Positions 18,000-27,253 of a stretch of DNA of 64,000 bases are shown piece after piece. Where the stretch lies: contig NZ_LOJJ01000003.1 in NCBI RefSeq assembly GCF_001595985.1, forward strand, positions 496,001-560,000. The letters run 5' to 3'. The position numbers and the translations under genes were made by a program. Positions within the stretch are counted from its first letter, which is position 1. The number at the start of each line of letters is the position of its first letter. Origin of the DNA: Polynucleobacter sinensis. GTDB lineage: Bacteria > Pseudomonadota > Gammaproteobacteria > Burkholderiales > Burkholderiaceae. The notes under the pieces were generated by a model. It was not told the origin of the DNA. It did no database searches and was given only the letters and a program-made list of their open reading frames with translations.

Positions 18000-18581
18000 T
18001 TACTTCTTTGGTGTGACAAAGCCAATCGCTGTATCGTCAACAAATTCAACCATAACGTCATCACCAGCTTTAAATTTCTCAAGACCTAAAACACTTTGAT
18101 CCACTTTAACTTTTTGCTTTTCGCCTGAAGGTAATGTGAATGTCACAATGCGTGTTTTCGCATCAATGGTACTGATCTTCACCGTTGCATAAATAGTATC
18201 GGTAGTCTCTTCGAATGGCTTAGCTGAGCCTTTACCAGAGATTACCACTGAGCGAACACCAGAAACTCCTGGCTTAGCATCCTTAGGGGCAGCAACCAAA
18301 CCAATCGCAATCGCTTGAGCATGCTCAACAACAAAGAGATCGCCCTTTTTTACTTTATCCAGATCATTTACTTGCTTGGCTACATTCATTTGAGCCAAAT
18401 TACCATTGGCATCTTTCAATACAACAGTGCGCTTCTTCACATCCACTGAATCTACAGTTGCAGTTAATACAGCGGCTTCTACCGCTAACGGCAACATTTT
18501 TGCTGGAGCCTGAGCAAATACTGCGCTTGTGGCAACCAAACCAATTGATGCAACTAATGTGGCAAGTAATGTTTTTTTCAA
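18000..18581 (-). CDS. Secreted protein with two tandem repeat domains
   Basis: The chosen start is TTG at 18581, six bases after AGGAG. It yields a good signal peptide (MKKTLLATLVASIGLVATSA, then VFAQ). A longer frame to 18629 places 16 non-signal residues first and was rejected. The mature protein contains two related units of about 60-70 residues. Each has a TVDSVD/TVKIST-type strand, T(V/F)xL, a valine-rich strand, G(D/L)F/DDVMV and AIG(L/F)V. They look like small beta-barrel domains. I do not recognise a named function; it is probably periplasmic. Confidence 0.75.
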   Translation of the reverse strand: MKKTLLATLVASIGLVATSAVFAQAPAKMLPLAVEAAVLTATVDSVDVKKRTVVLKDANGNLAQMNVAKQVNDLDKVKKGDLFVVEHAQAIAIGLVAAPKDAKPGVSGVRSVVISGKGSAKPFEETTDTIYATVKISTIDAKTRIVTFTLPSGEKQKVKVDQSVLGLEKFKAGDDVMVEFVDDTAIGFVTPKK

Positions 18582-18692
18582 AATAACTCCTGAATAAAGG
18601 TTTATGAGGCGCTTAAGGGTAAGCGCCATTGGATTATTGTAACCACGAAGAGAATTACTTATAAACTCTAAAGCAACTATTTGGAGCCAAAT

Positions 18693-19160
18693 GTGGCAGA
18701 TTTATACGCGATACTCATTAAATCTTGGAATGATGCCCAGAAGGAGGCCTTTGCCATCCGTAAAACGGTATTCATAGAAGAGCAAGGCGTCCCAGAGGAA
18801 ATGGAGCTGGATGAGTTCGACCCCATTTGTCAGCACGCCCTAGCCTATGAAAACTCAAGATGCATTGGCACAGCCCGGCTTATCCTGCCGATTGAGGCAG
18901 CAAATCGGCAAATCGCTCGCATTGGCAGGATGGCAGTATTAGCACCGTATCGAAAGCAAGGCGTTGGAAAGAGTTTATTGAGCGCATTGATCAAATTGGG
19001 CATATCAAAAGATATCACTCAGTTTGAGCTCCATGCCCAGCTAAGTGCCATCCCCTTTTATGAGCAGCTCGGATTTATCGCCACGGGTAATGTCTATGAC
19101 GAAGCTGGAATTGCACATCGCGATATGATTCTACAAACACCTCTCTCACAATCTCCATGA
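18693..19160 (+). CDS. GNAT family N-acetyltransferase
   Basis: About 155 residues from GTG at 18693, which has GGAG six bases upstream; a TTG at 18681 would place the start before that ribosome site. It has the GNAT fold: IRKTVFIEEQGVP near residue 20, then the acetyl-CoA loop RMAVLAPYRKQGVGKSLL. The substrate is unknown; the N-terminal pattern resembles ElaA-like or YjcF-like members. Its stop overlaps the next gene's start (ATGA), so the pair is translationally coupled. Confidence 0.85.
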   Translation: MADLYAILIKSWNDAQKEAFAIRKTVFIEEQGVPEEMELDEFDPICQHALAYENSRCIGTARLILPIEAANRQIARIGRMAVLAPYRKQGVGKSLLSALIKLGISKDITQFELHAQLSAIPFYEQLGFIATGNVYDEAGIAHRDMILQTPLSQSP

Positions 19161-19585
19161 CCAACTCTACCAATACAACCCACCCTCCATTTCTCTTTCG
19201 CGTTTGCTACTCCGATACCGATGCCGCTGGTTTTGTTTATCACGCCCGTTACCTTGAGATCTTTGAGCGTAGCCGCTCTGAATGGCTACAGCAGCGTGGA
19301 CTTAGCCCCACCAAACTCGTTGATGAGCATGGCATCTTATTGCCCGTTCGAGAGATTACTATGAACTTTCATCGCCCCGGACGCCTAGACGATCTTCTGA
19401 GCATTGATCAGGTGATCGAAAAACGAGGGCGCACCCAGATCGCCGTCAAGCAAACAGCCATGCGTATTAAAGAGAATGCCGATCCAGAGCTCATTGCGAG
19501 CGCCCTTCTCCATATCGTTTGTGTCGATACGATCACTCTTAAACCCAAAGGGTTGCCAGATTGGCTGTTTGTGGCCGAGCAATAG
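19157..19585 (+). CDS. ybgC: YbgC-type acyl-CoA thioesterase
   Basis: A 142-residue hot-dog-fold 4-hydroxybenzoyl-CoA thioesterase-like protein. It has the catalytic segment SDTDAAGFVYHARYLEIFE near residues 19-35 and the usual C-terminal strand. Such enzymes hydrolyse short-chain or phospholipid-related acyl-CoAs; ybgC often belongs to tol-pal operons, but here it is coupled by a 4-bp overlap to a GNAT gene. The substrate is not known. Confidence 0.88.
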   Translation: MTNSTNTTHPPFLFRVCYSDTDAAGFVYHARYLEIFERSRSEWLQQRGLSPTKLVDEHGILLPVREITMNFHRPGRLDDLLSIDQVIEKRGRTQIAVKQTAMRIKENADPELIASALLHIVCVDTITLKPKGLPDWLFVAEQ

Positions 19586-19689
19586 CATAAAATAGAGCCT
19601 CTTTCTGCAATCACTTGAAGTGTGGCAGCTCACCCCATTGGCCGGGATAGTCGTTTAATTGAATACGGGCCAATATCTTTTTGGCTCCT

Positions 19690-20967
<1,278 letters not shown>

Positions 20968-21017
20968 TTTTCGACTAAGATTGCATTGACCACTCACACT
21001 AAACAGCAACCGTTCAG

Positions 21018-22079
21018 ATGAATACAAGCGCCAACTCAGAACCCCGTCTCACTTCCCTATCACACGGCGGAGGCTGTGGTTGCAAAATCGCTCCTAGCGT
21101 TCTCTCCGAGATTTTGAAGAATGTTCCACAACTTCCTTTCCCAAAAGAGTTGCTCGTGGGCATTGAGACATCAGACGATGCTGCTGTTTATCAGATTAAT
21201 GAATCTCAAGCGATTGTGGCGACAACTGACTTCTTTATGCCTATCGTTGACGATCCTTTTGACTTTGGAAAAATTGCCGCTACAAATGCGATCAGCGACA
21301 TTTATGCCATGGGCGGTACGCCATTATTTGCATTGGCTTTAGTAGGCATGCCAGTCAAGGTGCTGTCCAATCAGACGATTGCCCGCATTCTAGAAGGCGG
21401 CTCTGAGGCCTGCCGTGCCGCTGGCATTCCGATTGCGGGAGGTCATACGATTGATTCGGTCGAACCCATTTATGGTTTAGTGGCTATTGGGATAGTCGAT
21501 CCCAAGCGCGTAAAGAGCAATGCCGCAGCTCAAGTGGGTGACATCCTCATTCTTGGAAAACCTCTTGGAGTGGGAATTATGTCAGCTGCACTCAAGAAAG
21601 ATTTACTAGAGCCCGCTAGCTATCAAGAGATGATTGCTAACACCACCAAGTTGAACTCGGCAGGGCCAGATTTAGCCAAATTGGCTGGTGTGCATGCGCT
21701 GACTGATGTCACTGGATTTGGGTTGGCTGGACATACCCTAGAGTTAGCCCGCGGCTCAAATCTCACTGCACAGATCAACTGGAGCAATGTCCCCCTGCTT
21801 TCCAAAGTTGCAGATTTAGCACAGCAAGGTGTTATCACGGGGGCATCGGGTCGCAATTGGGAAAGCTACGGTAAGAATGTTTTACTTCCAAAGCAATATA
21901 GCGCCGCACAGCAAGCATTGCTTACAGACCCTCAGACCAGTGGCGGCCTTCTAGTTTCTTGTAGTGCCGACGCCGCAAATGATGTCTTGGAAATATTTAA
22001 ACAACATCAATTTTTAGATGCAGCGGTGATTGGGGAGATGCTGCCCAAGCAGGATCAGCCCCTAGTAATCTCGCCTTAA
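21018..22079 (+). CDS. selD: Selenide, water dikinase
   Basis: A 353-residue SelD of standard length. The N-terminal HGGGCGCK places the catalytic cysteine at residue 20 and lysine at 23, equivalent to E. coli Cys17 and Lys20. The ATP-binding segments VATTDFFMPIVDDP and AGGHTID follow. It makes selenophosphate from selenide and ATP. No selA, selB, selU or SECIS-bearing gene is visible in the window, and the local formate dehydrogenase uses Cys. Its 3' end overlaps the convergent dehydrogenase gene by four bases. Confidence 0.95.
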   Translation: MNTSANSEPRLTSLSHGGGCGCKIAPSVLSEILKNVPQLPFPKELLVGIETSDDAAVYQINESQAIVATTDFFMPIVDDPFDFGKIAATNAISDIYAMGGTPLFALALVGMPVKVLSNQTIARILEGGSEACRAAGIPIAGGHTIDSVEPIYGLVAIGIVDPKRVKSNAAAQVGDILILGKPLGVGIMSAALKKDLLEPASYQEMIANTTKLNSAGPDLAKLAGVHALTDVTGFGLAGHTLELARGSNLTAQINWSNVPLLSKVADLAQQGVITGASGRNWESYGKNVLLPKQYSAAQQALLTDPQTSGGLLVSCSADAANDVLEIFKQHQFLDAAVIGEMLPKQDQPLVISP

Positions 22080-22957
22080 TCCATCTTTAAATGAAATACG
22101 CTCGAGAAATCGAGCTGTCCGTTACCCGCCTGGCTATGCATTTCGTATAACTGACGAGATAATTCTCCTAGTGGAACCTTCGCATTAAGGTCATCAGCGT
22201 TTTCGATTGCTAACCCCATATCTTTGAGCATCAGATCTACTCCAAAGCCGCCTGCATAAGCCTTTGAAGACGGAACATTCTCCATCACTCCCGGGCAAGG
22301 GTTATACAGCTCCAGCACCCAGTTGCGACCAGAGCTCTTGGACATAATGTCAGAAAGAATTTTTGGATCCATGCCGTTGGCAATACCCAACCTCAGGGCC
22401 TCACTGGTTCCCAGCATCTGGATACCCAACAGCATATTGTTGCAGACCTTAACAGTTTGACCGCTGCCACTGGGCCCCGCATGAAAAATATTTTTCCCCA
22501 TTCTCTCTAGCAGCGGTTTTGCTTTTTCAAGGTGGGACGCCTCTCCCCCCACCATAAAAGTCAGCGTTCCTGCTTGAGCGCCCGCAGTTCCTCCGGATAC
22601 AGGGGCATCAATCATGGCAAACCCTTTTTCTTTTGCAATCGCTGCAACCTGTTGAGCAACCTTCGGTGAAATCGTCGAACAATCGACTAATAATGCACTT
22701 GGCTTGGCAAGCGCAAGTAATCCAGAATCGCCAAGATATAGACCCTCAACATGACGCGATGCCGGTAGCATGGTAATGATGACTTCCGCATCCGCTATAG
22801 CATTTCCAACACTCTTAGCAGCGGTACCGCCTGCTGCATGAAAAGCATCTAACTGACTCTGCACCAAATCAAATCCAGCAACCTGATGTCCCGCTTTTAA
22901 TAAATTCACGGCCATTGGCAGACCCATATTTCCTAGACCTAAAAACGCGACTTTCAT
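22076..22957 (-). CDS. mmsB: 3-hydroxyisobutyrate dehydrogenase-family oxidoreductase
   Basis: A 293-residue beta-hydroxyacid dehydrogenase. It has the Rossmann motif GLGNMGLPMA (7-16), the substrate segment DAPVSGGTAGAQAGTL and the catalytic lysine in GQTVKVCNNML. It most resembles 3-hydroxyisobutyrate dehydrogenase (valine breakdown), but tartronate semialdehyde reductase (GarR/GlxR) is in the same family and cannot be excluded. It is convergent with selD. Confidence 0.82.
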   Translation of the reverse strand: MKVAFLGLGNMGLPMAVNLLKAGHQVAGFDLVQSQLDAFHAAGGTAAKSVGNAIADAEVIITMLPASRHVEGLYLGDSGLLALAKPSALLVDCSTISPKVAQQVAAIAKEKGFAMIDAPVSGGTAGAQAGTLTFMVGGEASHLEKAKPLLERMGKNIFHAGPSGSGQTVKVCNNMLLGIQMLGTSEALRLGIANGMDPKILSDIMSKSSGRNWVLELYNPCPGVMENVPSSKAYAGGFGVDLMLKDMGLAIENADDLNAKVPLGELSRQLYEMHSQAGNGQLDFSSVFHLKMD

Positions 22958-23055
22958 ATACGCCTCATATGTAGTAATGGTGAAATGTATTAAAAATTAG
23001 AATATCTGACTATAGCTTGCTTATAAACTAGGAGCTCAAAAAATGAGGGGAAGTG

Positions 23056-23349
23056 ATGACTTATAAAGTAATCGGCCTAATCCAATTACAGGATGAATCT
23101 GCATTTGAAGATTACCGCAGTCAAGTGGGTCGCACAGTCGAGCTCTATGGCGGCACTATTGCAACGCGCGGATCCCTTCATCAAATACTCTGGAATGAAT
23201 TGGGGTGTGGCGTATTTGAGGCCTTTGTCGAACTGAATTTTCCCAATCCAGAATCCGTCATGGCCTGGGCGAATAGCGCGGAATACGAAAAGCTATTACC
23301 GATACGCAACAAGGCCATGAAGTTAACTCTGTTCTCCGTATCTAGCTAA
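23056..23349 (+). CDS. DUF1330-family protein
   Basis: A 97-residue dimeric alpha/beta-barrel-type protein. The ATG at 23056 is preceded by GAGGGG; a GTG one codon earlier overlaps it. The YRSQVGRTVELYGGT segment and the C-terminal MAWANSAEYEKLLPIRN match the DUF1330 pattern. The biochemical function of the family is unknown. It stands alone between divergent and convergent genes. Confidence 0.8.
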   Translation: MTYKVIGLIQLQDESAFEDYRSQVGRTVELYGGTIATRGSLHQILWNELGCGVFEAFVELNFPNPESVMAWANSAEYEKLLPIRNKAMKLTLFSVSS

Positions 23350-23364
23350 GATTATTGCAGTTAT

Positions 23365-23398
23365 AAAAAAGCCCAACCCCTTTCGGGAGCTGGGCTTA
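23365..23398 (-). terminator. Rho-independent terminator of the 62-residue protein gene
   Basis: A 7-bp outer stem AAGCCCA/TGGGCTT (23369-23375 and 23391-23397) encloses a GC-rich inner hairpin. The A run at 23365-23370 becomes the T tract on the minus strand. On the plus strand there is no T run, so it serves mainly the minus-strand gene. Confidence 0.8.
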
Positions 23399-23421
23399 AT
23401 ATCTTTGAAACTATGAAGCGT

Positions 23422-23610
23422 TTACTTTTTTGCTTCCATTGCCTCTTTAGCGGCGGTAATCTCTTTGCGACGCTCTTTGCATGCGCCAGCGATTTCCTGT
23501 AAAGCCTTGCGAGCACGAGCAGCAGAAGCCTTAATTCCCTTTTCAATGAACTTTTCGTTTTCCGCCTTGTATGTTTCAAAAGCAGCTAACAATGTATCGT
23601 GTTGTGACAT
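23422..23610 (-). CDS. Small basic helical protein
   Basis: A 62-residue protein, almost entirely helical and rich in Lys, Ala and Glu (for example AAFETYKAENEKFIEKGIKA and ARARKALQEI). It has no signal or membrane segment. A ribosome site AGGAGAC lies just upstream. It resembles short histone-H1-like or hypothetical proteins of Burkholderiales; I do not recognise a proven function. It has its own terminator. Confidence 0.7.
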   Translation of the reverse strand: MSQHDTLLAAFETYKAENEKFIEKGIKASAARARKALQEIAGACKERRKEITAAKEAMEAKK

Positions 23611-23837
23611 CTTGTCTCCTATGTTTCAGATCAATGTTTGAGTTATCAGCTCCGAGTCAGTATATCCCTATAAAAACCGAAGGATTTGATCCTAGACATC
23701 AGGGATAACTCTTAGCCAAGACACCCTTAAAGCACCATTATTTTGTACAAGTAAATGCCTTATTTTGCATAATTCATCGATAAATGGGTATTTTTAATGG
23801 TTTTTTTGCATTTTTTGCATTTATTCTTAGAGCAGTG

Positions 23838-24146
23838 ATGATATTGAGATATACCCCCGCAATCCTGACGGCGCTAGCCATTCCCATTGGCCTGTGCGCC
23901 TGCGAACGGGATAACTACACAAGCTGGTCATGCGCTAGTAATTCAGACCAAAAACATTCCATGGTTCTTAAAAAAGCACAGATGGAATTTCTAGACCAAC
24001 GCTTTGAATATTGCGGCAGCCTGGGGATTCATAGTTACTTTGATGCAAAGTGTCCCGCCGACATCCAGAAGTCCAGCAAAGTGTTTACACCCAGCACAGG
24101 CTCCCTAACTGACGATAAAACCATATTCCAGTGCAATGTCCTCTAA
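23838..24146 (+). CDS. Small Cys-rich exported protein, probable lipoprotein
   Basis: The start at 23838 is chosen because it begins a signal-like segment (MILRYTPAILTALAIPIGLCAC) that ends in a lipobox-like LCAC; the longer frame from 23784 has only extra hydrophobic residues. The mature part has about five further cysteines, suggesting disulfides. It overlaps the following TIGR02450 gene by 11 bases. Function is unknown, and the start codon is uncertain. Confidence 0.5.
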   Translation: MILRYTPAILTALAIPIGLCACERDNYTSWSCASNSDQKHSMVLKKAQMEFLDQRFEYCGSLGIHSYFDAKCPADIQKSSKVFTPSTGSLTDDKTIFQCNVL

Positions 24147-24372
24147 AAAAAGTATTCACCTCAATCCCAAAAAGTTGCTCTTGAGCAAATGGACGGCAGT
24201 TCATCCCGCCAATAAAGAGAAGCACTTTTTGGTTACCAAAGTTATTGTTCCTGAGTTGCCAACTCAAGCCATACAAGATGTTGAGATTGAAGCGGTGATT
24301 AATCATCGAAGCAGAATCATCCCCTGGCGAGAATTAACAAACCCAGAACAATGGCAGCAAGGGTGGATATAA
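24136..24372 (+). CDS. TIGR02450-type Trp-rich protein
   Basis: A 78-residue protein with conserved tryptophans in LSKWTAVHP, IPWRELTNP and EQWQQGWI. The pattern NPKKLLLSKWTAV ... EKHFLVTKVI ... WRELxxPExWxQGW matches the TIGR02450 Trp-rich conserved hypothetical family. Its role is unknown. It overlaps the upstream small lipoprotein gene. Confidence 0.8.
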   Translation: MSSKKSIHLNPKKLLLSKWTAVHPANKEKHFLVTKVIVPELPTQAIQDVEIEAVINHRSRIIPWRELTNPEQWQQGWI

Positions 24373-24398
24373 AAAAACCGCTCAGGTTCTCTGAGCGG
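24371..24398 (-). terminator. Terminator between TIGR02450 and phasin-like gene
   Basis: An 8-bp stem CCGCTCAG/CTGAGCGG (24378-24385 and 24391-24398) with GTTCT loop. Seven A's at 24371-24377 give a T tract on the minus strand, so it ends the phasin-like gene and may slow the plus-strand transcript. Confidence 0.82.
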
Positions 24399-24444
24399 CT
24401 TCAGTAGCAATTGAATTTTTACTTCAGAATTTTGACTGCGCGGC

Positions 24445-24972
24445 TTACTTTGGTTTTTTCTTTGAGGCTGCAGGTTTTTTAAGATGCTCCTCAACATTTC
24501 TCTCGGCAGCATCAGCAACCTGATTAACAATTCGTCTACCCTCTTTGAACATCTTCTGACCTGCCGTGGACATTTCGTGAACTACTTTCGACAGCTTATC
24601 AGCATGACCAGGCATCTTGCTTTCAGCATCTTCAAGCCAGCCCACTAGAGAGCTACGCACTTTTTCTAAATGCTTTTCGGTTTCATCGGCAGCATCTTCA
24701 CCCAGTTGCTTTAGGACTGACTTTACCTTTTTCTGATAAACGGCAGCCCGCTTTGTTGCTTCTTTTGCGGCAGCCTCTTGCAAATCCCTCAACTTGGCAA
24801 GATCATTTTTAGCTGCCGACTTAGCGCTTTCAGTAGCATTTTTAATGCTCCATTGAATTTCAGCCAAATGTGATTCGCTAAGCTCTTTAGCGGCATCCAA
24901 AAGCTTATGCGAGTAGGTAAACAACTCTTTGGCTTTTTCTTGTTGCCAAACCTGAAAATCGTTCTTATCCAT
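24445..24972 (-). CDS. Phasin-like amphipathic helical protein
   Basis: A 175-residue protein, helical throughout, with alternating Ala/Lys/Glu heptad-like stretches (about 20-150) and a Lys/Pro tail ending KKPAASKKKPK. There is no signal peptide. The pattern is like phasins, which coat polyhydroxyalkanoate granules, or apolipoprotein-like proteins. A 3-hydroxybutyrate dehydrogenase is encoded at 49.7 kb, compatible with a PHB cycle, but PHA synthase is not in the window. Confidence 0.65.
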   Translation of the reverse strand: MDKNDFQVWQQEKAKELFTYSHKLLDAAKELSESHLAEIQWSIKNATESAKSAAKNDLAKLRDLQEAAAKEATKRAAVYQKKVKSVLKQLGEDAADETEKHLEKVRSSLVGWLEDAESKMPGHADKLSKVVHEMSTAGQKMFKEGRRIVNQVADAAERNVEEHLKKPAASKKKPK

Positions 24973-25086
24973 AACGCCCTTTCTGTATTTAATGTTACGA
25001 CTGATATATCAATAAAGCTCTTCTTAACTCTATACCCAAATAGCTTGCTTGCCAATTCCCCGGGGTGCAAGTATTAAAATTAGGCA

Positions 25087-25476
25087 ATGAGTGAGCATAA
25101 AACCCCCTACGAAATGATTGGCGGCCTACCCAAGGTAGAGGAATTGGTCGACCGTTTTTACGACTTAATGGCGCTGGAGACGGCCTTTTCCGACTTACGC
25201 GCTATGCATGCGGACGATCTCACGAGCTCAAGAGACAAATTAAAACTCTTTCTATCAGGCTGGCTTGGCGGCCCTGACATCTACTCACCCAAACACGGAC
25301 ATCCAATGTTACGGGCTCGGCATCTACCCTTTAAAATTGGCCTGAAAGAGCGAAACCAGTGGCTTGCCTGCATGTATAGGGCAATGGAAGATTGCGGGAT
25401 CGATGGAGAGTTGGGAGCTCGACTGGAAGAGTCGTTCTTTAATACTGCTGACTGGATGAAAAATCAGCCCAATTAA
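25087..25476 (+). CDS. Group II truncated haemoglobin
   Basis: A 129-residue 2-on-2 globin. YEMIGGLPKVEELVDRFYDLM, the HGHPMLRARHLPF segment with the proximal histidine, and W at NTADWMKN are typical of TrHb2/GlbO. It binds O2, NO or peroxide; in vivo role is often oxidative or nitrosative stress. The ATG lies 114 bases from the divergent phasin-like gene. Confidence 0.88.
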   Translation: MSEHKTPYEMIGGLPKVEELVDRFYDLMALETAFSDLRAMHADDLTSSRDKLKLFLSGWLGGPDIYSPKHGHPMLRARHLPFKIGLKERNQWLACMYRAMEDCGIDGELGARLEESFFNTADWMKNQPN

Positions 25477-25489
25477 TCAATCGCAGCAC

Positions 25490-26707
25490 TCAAAGCGAAT
25501 GGGCGCACGCAAATCCACTCGCCCAAGCCCACTGGAAATTATGCCCGCCAAGATGACCAGTAACATCCACACACTCACCAATAAAATATAAGCCAGGGTA
25601 AGAACGAGCCATCATAGTTTGACCATCCAACTCCTTGGTATCCACACCGCCTAACATGACCTCAGCCTTTTTCCAGCCAAGTGTTCCGGCAGGCTTTACC
25701 GACCAATGAGTAATTAATTCTTGAAGCGCTTGACGATCTTTCTTGGATACTTCTGCCCATTTTCGGCCCAGGAGATTTTTTTGTTCGGCAAAAGCCTTTG
25801 CCAGACGTAAGGGCATAAAGGAAGCTAGAAGATTTTCCGTCAATTTAAGGCGACTATCTTCACTAGCAAAGAGCTCGCCACAATCGATACTGCTACCGCT
25901 AGCTGCCGAACCAATCCAATTGATATGGATAGGTTCACCCTCTATCCAATAGCTACTTGCCTGCAATACTGCCGGACCAGACAAACCCTTATGAGTTAGG
26001 AGCAAATCTTCATTAAAGGTACAAGCTCCATAACGACTGCCTTTAGAGCCTGAGGCAATTTTGACGGGAAGACTCAAGCCCGCTAATGCATTCAAGTTCT
26101 CGAATTCACCCGAAGTAAATGAAAGCGGCACTAATGCTGGCCGCGGATCAATCACCTTTAAACCAAACTGTTTCGCTATATCCAAGGAATAAGCCGTTGC
26201 ACCAATTGCAGGGACAGGCAATCCACCAGTGGCCATCACCACAGACTTCGCTCGTTCTTGCCCGCCATCCGTGCCGATAAGCCACTCCCCCGCTTTTCCT
26301 GAGATTGACTGTATCTTCACAGGATATCGTATGGTCACACCACCATTGGCACACTCCGCAAACAATAAATCAATAATTTGCTTGGCAGAATCATCACAAA
26401 ATAATTGGCCCTGATGTTTCTCGTGATAGCCAATCCGATAAGACTGGATCAGCTTAATAAACTCTTTGGACGGATACCTGGCTAATGCGCTTTTAACAAA
26501 ATGTGGATTTAAGGATAAAAAATTAGAGGGGTTGCTATGAAGATTGGTGAAATTACAGCGACCACCACCGCTAATGCGAATTTTTTCACCCAACACTTCT
26601 GAGTGATCTAGCACCAGAACTTTTTTTCCGAGCTGACCAGCCACACCTGCGCAAAAGAGGCCCGCTGCTCCACCACCAATAATGATGGCATCCCAAATCT
26701 TACTCAT
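25490..26707 (-). CDS. HI0933-family FAD-dependent oxidoreductase
   Basis: A 405-residue flavoprotein. The Rossmann motif GGGAAGLFCA (12-21) and the SGGGRCNFTN segment near residue 47 are hallmarks of the HI0933/YhiN family. The C-terminus reads GECVDVTGHLGGHNFQWAW. The physiological substrate of the family is not settled. It ends 13 bases from the convergent haemoglobin and lies three bases after the ion-channel-like gene, likely one transcript. Confidence 0.88.
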   Translation of the reverse strand: MSKIWDAIIIGGGAAGLFCAGVAGQLGKKVLVLDHSEVLGEKIRISGGGRCNFTNLHSNPSNFLSLNPHFVKSALARYPSKEFIKLIQSYRIGYHEKHQGQLFCDDSAKQIIDLLFAECANGGVTIRYPVKIQSISGKAGEWLIGTDGGQERAKSVVMATGGLPVPAIGATAYSLDIAKQFGLKVIDPRPALVPLSFTSGEFENLNALAGLSLPVKIASGSKGSRYGACTFNEDLLLTHKGLSGPAVLQASSYWIEGEPIHINWIGSAASGSSIDCGELFASEDSRLKLTENLLASFMPLRLAKAFAEQKNLLGRKWAEVSKKDRQALQELITHWSVKPAGTLGWKKAEVMLGGVDTKELDGQTMMARSYPGLYFIGECVDVTGHLGGHNFQWAWASGFACAHSL

Positions 26708-26710
26708 GAC

Positions 26711-27226
26711 CTACTTAAAGCGCTCTATGACTTCGGCGGGCAATTTTAATTTTTTCATATGCTGGCGAGTATATGCCTGACGATAATGCTTTGTCATAGA
26801 AATCATGACTGATGCAGTCCATGCAAAAGCAAACATCCCGGAAAAAGCAATGATGATAGCGAGCATTTTCCAACCATTTGGCAAAAGATCATCCATAAAG
26901 CCCATGGCGGTATAAGTACTTCCACTAAATAAAATGCTATCGCCTATATTAGGCAGTAGCTTAAATAGCCAAAGTGCAACACCCCAAAGAACAATTTCAA
27001 AGAGGTGCATTAAGAGCAGGCAAAGGATGCCAATATAAAAGGCAATGGCGACCGAAGAGTATTGATTGTCCGCCAAATAAAGGAATGTTTTCACCTCATA
27101 GCGCTTAGCGATTTGCAGTAATGCGACCCCATGAACCAGCATCACTACCAGCAGCATGCTAATGCCAAGTAAATAGGCAGGAAAATCCAATTGTGTGCCG
27201 AGATGAAGGGTGCTAGGAATAGTCAT
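26711..27226 (-). CDS. Two-pore-domain ion-channel-like membrane protein
   Basis: A 171-residue protein with four hydrophobic segments. Before the last one lies the pore-like stretch SGSTYTAMGFMDDLLPNGW, followed by an inner-helix-like segment. It resembles the Ion_trans_2 fold, but the K+ filter TVGYGD is replaced by TAMGFMDD, so potassium selectivity is doubtful. It lies between the LOG-family and HI0933 genes on the same strand. Confidence 0.7.
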   Translation of the reverse strand: MTIPSTLHLGTQLDFPAYLLGISMLLVVMLVHGVALLQIAKRYEVKTFLYLADNQYSSVAIAFYIGILCLLLMHLFEIVLWGVALWLFKLLPNIGDSILFSGSTYTAMGFMDDLLPNGWKMLAIIIAFSGMFAFAWTASVMISMTKHYRQAYTRQHMKKLKLPAEVIERFK

Positions 27227-27253
27227 AATGGATCTTTAGATGTTTTGGGGCGC

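Noticed and set aside
23780..23840. Repeated TTTTTTGCAT words near 23.8 kb
   Set aside because: They occur as low-complexity AT-rich sequence and are not palindromic or spaced; they weaken the case for a specific shared motif.
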